Of a stretch of 64,000 nucleotides of DNA, positions 61,287 through 64,000 are shown piece after piece. The DNA comes from Paraburkholderia fungorum. GTDB taxonomy: Bacteria; Pseudomonadota; Gammaproteobacteria; Burkholderiales; Burkholderiaceae. Every line of letters starts with the position of its first letter. Positions within the stretch are counted from its first letter, which is position 1. The notes below the pieces were generated by a model that saw nothing but the letters and a program-made list of their open reading frames with translations, made no database searches and was not told where the DNA came from. The DNA is taken from the NCBI RefSeq assembly GCF_003610895.1, contig NZ_MCAS01000024.1, positions 39,508-103,507 of the forward strand. The letters are read 5' to 3'. The position numbers and the translations under genes were made by a program.

Positions 61287-62801
61287 TTAGGTGTTGTTGG
61301 CGGACGCCAGCGCGCCGGCGCTGTTGGCGCCGCCGAACAGGGCGGTCAGGTACTGCGAATTGTTGTTCATTGTAGCCATCAGCGTGTCGAGCGCGGTGAA
61401 CTGCGCCTGATACTGACTCGTCAGCTGGGCAGTGTAGTCGGCAAGCGCGCTTTGCTGCGTGGTGATGCTCTGCAGGTCGGTATTCAGCGCGCTGGTGCGC
61501 GTATCGATCAGGCCGCCGGTCTGCGTGAAGTTGGTGATGCTGGCATTCAACTGCTCGGCAATGCCGTTGGTGGAGTTGAAGAGCGAGGCGACCGATGCCG
61601 GATTGGCCGTCAGGGCCGTGCTCAACGTCGTGTTGTTGACCACCATGGTGCCGTCAGCCGGGTCGTCCTTCAGCGTAATGCCGATCGCCGCCAGCGTGCT
61701 GCCCGTCGTGCCCGTGCCGACCGCGCCGCCGACGATCGTGGCCAGCGCGTTCTGGATCGTCATTAGCGTGGAGTCGCCCAGCAGCGGACCCTGCGACGAG
61801 GACGACGAGTTGTACGACGTGAGCGTCGACATAGTCGTGACGACGGTGTTGTAGAGGCTGACGAAGTTGTTGATCGCGGTGCTTTCCGCCGTGGTGTCCG
61901 CCGCGACGGTCAGTGTTTGCGTCGAGCCCACGGCCGCAGCGGACAGATTCAGCGTGACGCCGGAAATGGCGGTGGTCACCGAGTTGGTCGAGCTGCTGGC
62001 GGCGATCCCGCCGATCGTGAATTCCGCGTCCTGAGCAGACGAGCTTTGCGTCCAGGCGTTGCTCGAATTCGCCGACGTGAACGTCGATTGGCCGCCCGTG
62101 GTGCTCGCAGTCGAGGTCACGCCAAGGCTCGACAAGCCGTTGTCGGTGGTGGCGTTGACCGAGACGTTGATGACGTTGGCCGCGCCGGTATTCGACGTGC
62201 GCAGCAAGAGGTGGGCGCCGTCCGAACCGGTCACGATGGTTGCCGTCACGCCCGGGTTGCCGGTGCCGGAGTTGATCGCGGCGGCAATGCCGGAGAGCGT
62301 GTTATTGGTGCTGTCGACGTTGATATTCATCGACTGGTTGCCGATCGAGATCGTCATCGTGCCGGTGCCGAGCTGTGTCGTGGCGCCGAAGGCTGCCGAG
62401 GACAAGGCTTGCGAGCTGGCGATCTGCGTGACGCCGATCGAGTAGCTGTTGGCCACGGCGCCCGTACCCGCGGTGGCGGTCAGTCCGGTGCCGCTCGCGG
62501 TGGCCGAGAAGGTCGACAGCGTGGAGCCGGTGGCAAGGCCCGCGATGCCCGACTGCAGCGCGTCCAGCGCGGCGGTCAATGCGCCGTATGCGGACACCTG
62601 GGTGTTGTCGGTGGTTTGTTGCGCCGTCAGGGCCGCGGCCTGTCCCGCGGTCTTCGCGTTCACGAGTGCCGTGACGAGCGTCCCCACGTCCATTGACGTG
62701 TTGCCGGTCGAGCCGCTGATGATCGATTGCGCGGCCGATTGCAGCGCGGCATTGGCAGCGGCGGTCGATGCCGCAGTAGACGTGGTCGAGATCGAGGACA
62801 T
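61287..62801 (-). CDS. fliD: flagellar hook-associated protein 2 (filament cap FliD)
   Basis: 504 residues. FliD caps the growing filament and folds incoming flagellin. The N-terminal region (residues 35-60: GNTSMDVGTLVTALVNAKTA) and the C-terminal FliD_C block (LTVAADTTAESTAINNFVSLYNTVVTTMSTLTSYNSSSSSQGPLLGDSTLMTIQNALATI; GGLIDTRTSALNTDLQSITTQQSAL ... TALDTLMATMNNNSQYLTALF) match the family. The chain is very rich in Thr, Ser and Ala, with abundant possible O-glycosylation sites. GGAG precedes the ATG. Terminates with fliT downstream. Confidence 0.95.
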   Translation of the reverse strand: MSSISTTSTAASTAAANAALQSAAQSIISGSTGNTSMDVGTLVTALVNAKTAGQAAALTAQQTTDNTQVSAYGALTAALDALQSGIAGLATGSTLSTFSATASGTGLTATAGTGAVANSYSIGVTQIASSQALSSAAFGATTQLGTGTMTISIGNQSMNINVDSTNNTLSGIAAAINSGTGNPGVTATIVTGSDGAHLLLRTSNTGAANVINVSVNATTDNGLSSLGVTSTASTTGGQSTFTSANSSNAWTQSSSAQDAEFTIGGIAASSSTNSVTTAISGVTLNLSAAAVGSTQTLTVAADTTAESTAINNFVSLYNTVVTTMSTLTSYNSSSSSQGPLLGDSTLMTIQNALATIVGGAVGTGTTGSTLAAIGITLKDDPADGTMVVNNTTLSTALTANPASVASLFNSTNGIAEQLNASITNFTQTGGLIDTRTSALNTDLQSITTQQSALADYTAQLTSQYQAQFTALDTLMATMNNNSQYLTALFGGANSAGALASANNT

Positions 62802-62908
62802 TGCAGAGGCTCCGGGCGTCTGGGAATCTGTATTGGGTGGTGCGCGATGCTACATCACTTCGTAATCGGAATGCACAGCGGGAGGCGAGCCTCCCGTTGT
62901 GTGGAACC

Positions 62909-62944
62909 CGGAGATGCGCCGCACTTACGCGCGGCGCATCTCCG
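62909..62944 (-). terminator. hairpin after fliC
   Basis: CGGAGATGCGCCGC and GCGGCGCATCTCCG form a 14-bp stem with an 8-nt loop, starting 16 bp after the fliC stop. There is no T-run, so it may act as a weak terminator or as an mRNA-stabilising 3' structure for abundant flagellin mRNA. Confidence 0.65.
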
Positions 62945-62959
62945 TTACTGCATCAGCCC

Positions 62960-64000
62960 TTACTGCAGGAGCTTCAGAACTTGCTGCGGGTTCGAGTTAG
63001 CTTGCGCCAACACCGAGATACCAGCTTGTTGCAGCACTTGTGCCTTGCTCAGATTCGCCGTTTCCTGTGCGAAGTTGGCGTCCGTGATTTGCGACTGTGC
63101 CGACGACAGATCGGTCGATTCAGCTTGCTGCGACGTGGCGATTGCCGTGAAGCGGTTTTGCGCGGCACCCAGCGACGCCTGCAGGTTGTTGACGGTCTGC
63201 AGTGCGTTGTCGATGGAGACCATTGCTTCGTTCGCGCCGGTAACCGTGCTGATGTTCAGGTTCGAAACCGTCGGCGGGCTGTTGATCGCGTTGATCTGCG
63301 CAACTGCCGAAACCTGAGCGGCGGAACCTGCGCCTGCCGTCGTCGTTGCACCGGCCTGAAGTGCCAGAGCCGTACCCTGCGTACCCGTACCTGCCGTTGC
63401 GCCTGCGCCGAACACCGCGGATGCGACTGTCTGTGTGATCGCCTGGTTGTTCTGGTCGGTGAAGGTGTAGCCGCCCTTGCCGTCCGACAGCACGTTGATT
63501 GCCGTGATGGCCGGGCTGGCAGCCGTCGTGTAAGCACCCGACGCGTCCACGCTGACGTTGACCGTGCCCAGCGTTTGACCCGTTTGCACCAGGCCGCCGC
63601 CGATCTTCGCCGACGACATCGATTGGTTCAGGTTCAGGCTGATGGTCTGGCCAACGTTCGCGCCGACCTGGAACGTCACGCTGCCTGCCGAGCCGTCCAG
63701 AATGTTCGTGCCGTTGTACGTCGTTTGCGACGCGATACGGTTCACTTCCGAGATCTGTGCCGAAACTTCCTTCTGCAGTGCAGCCTGATCGCTCGGCGAC
63801 AGCGTGCCGGTCGATGCCTGCACAGCCAGCTGACGAATACGTTGCAGGCTGGAGGTGAGCGAGGACAGTGCGCTCGATGCGGTTTGAATCATCGACACGC
63901 CGTCATTCGCATTCGACACGCCCTGGTTCAGGCCGTTGATCTGCGTTTGCATACGCGTCGAGATCGCCAGACCTGCTGCGTCGTCCGCTGCGCTGTTGAT
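62960..64000 (-). CDS. fliC: flagellin FliC, N-terminus cut by the window end
   Basis: 347 codons visible, open to the window edge. The first visible residues INSAADDAAGLAISTRMQTQINGLNQGVSNANDGVSMIQTASSAL belong to the D0/D1 N-terminal helix; about 36 residues are missing. The D1 region continues with QRIRQLAVQASTGTLSPSDQAALQKEVSAQISEVNRIASQTTYNG. A short Gly/Ala/Thr-rich variable region follows, then the C-terminal coil ENxF-like LGAAQNRFTAIATSQQAESTDLSSAQSQITDANFAQETANLSKAQVLQQAGISVLAQAN and NPQQVLKLLQ. Total length would be about 383 residues, a compact flagellin. Upstream regulatory sequence is outside the window. Confidence 0.96.
   Translation of the reverse strand: MNSAADDAAGLAISTRMQTQINGLNQGVSNANDGVSMIQTASSALSSLTSSLQRIRQLAVQASTGTLSPSDQAALQKEVSAQISEVNRIASQTTYNGTNILDGSAGSVTFQVGANVGQTISLNLNQSMSSAKIGGGLVQTGQTLGTVNVSVDASGAYTTAASPAITAINVLSDGKGGYTFTDQNNQAITQTVASAVFGAGATAGTGTQGTALALQAGATTTAGAGSAAQVSAVAQINAINSPPTVSNLNISTVTGANEAMVSIDNALQTVNNLQASLGAAQNRFTAIATSQQAESTDLSSAQSQITDANFAQETANLSKAQVLQQAGISVLAQANSNPQQVLKLLQ

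Overview
The window looks like part of the main chromosome of a beta-proteobacterium of the Burkholderia/Paraburkholderia group. The evidence is the high G+C content, the order mnmG-rsmG-parA-parB followed by the complete atpIBEFHAGDC operon, a perfect chromosome-type parS site inside mnmG, and protein sequences that read like Burkholderiales homologues throughout. The mnmG-rsmG-parAB-atp block is usually found near oriC, so the left end is probably origin-proximal. No dnaA, rRNA, insertion sequence, prophage or CRISPR array is visible.

Left part (1-13.7 kb): the 3' end of mnmG with an embedded parS, then rsmG, parA and parB. A leader of about 790 bp carries a good sigma70-type promoter ahead of the nine F1Fo ATP synthase genes, which end at an intrinsic terminator. 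An acyl-CoA synthetase follows. From 14 to 27 kb come a periplasmic PheC-type cyclohexadienyl dehydratase/solute-binding protein, hemE, priA (with a DnaA box upstream), a UPF0324/YeiH-type transporter with an overlapping small Cys-rich gene, one or two tiny genes, trifunctional putA behind a large hairpin, and a branched-chain amino acid binding protein.

Middle (27-45 kb): on the minus strand, a tandem glycine riboswitch heads gcvT-gcvH-gcvP. An alginate-lyase-like gene and sdaA follow on the same strand before the next terminator. This suggests a glycine to serine to pyruvate catabolic transcript with an unexpected polysaccharide-lyase-like member. A ThDP-dependent enzyme lies beyond. Next are a small lipoprotein, a Gfo/Idh/MocA oxidoreductase, rep helicase, an NTF2-like protein, a membrane-anchored dihaem cytochrome c, tRNA-Arg(CCG), a CurA-type reductase and a HAD-family lipoprotein.

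The 45.5-53 kb region is the most accessory-looking part. Behind an A+T-richer intergenic stretch sits a run of same-strand genes for exported proteins: two putative outer-membrane barrels, a DUF1254/DUF1214 protein with an adjacent 39-codon fragment resembling its C-terminus, a stand-alone Omp85/D15-like barrel and an SdsA1-type alkyl sulfatase. It may be a periplasm/outer-membrane module for uptake and cleavage of a sulfated or amphipathic substrate. After it come a CatB-like acetyltransferase and a 790-residue secreted protein with eight exactly 16-residue repeats.

The right end (56.4-64 kb, minus strand) is a flagellar filament locus: fliC (cut by the window end), fliD and fliT, then a TPR/O-GlcNAc-transferase-like glycosyltransferase, a DegT-family sugar aminotransferase and a NeuD/PglD-like acyltransferase. 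The last three fit synthesis and transfer of an N-acylated amino sugar onto flagellin.
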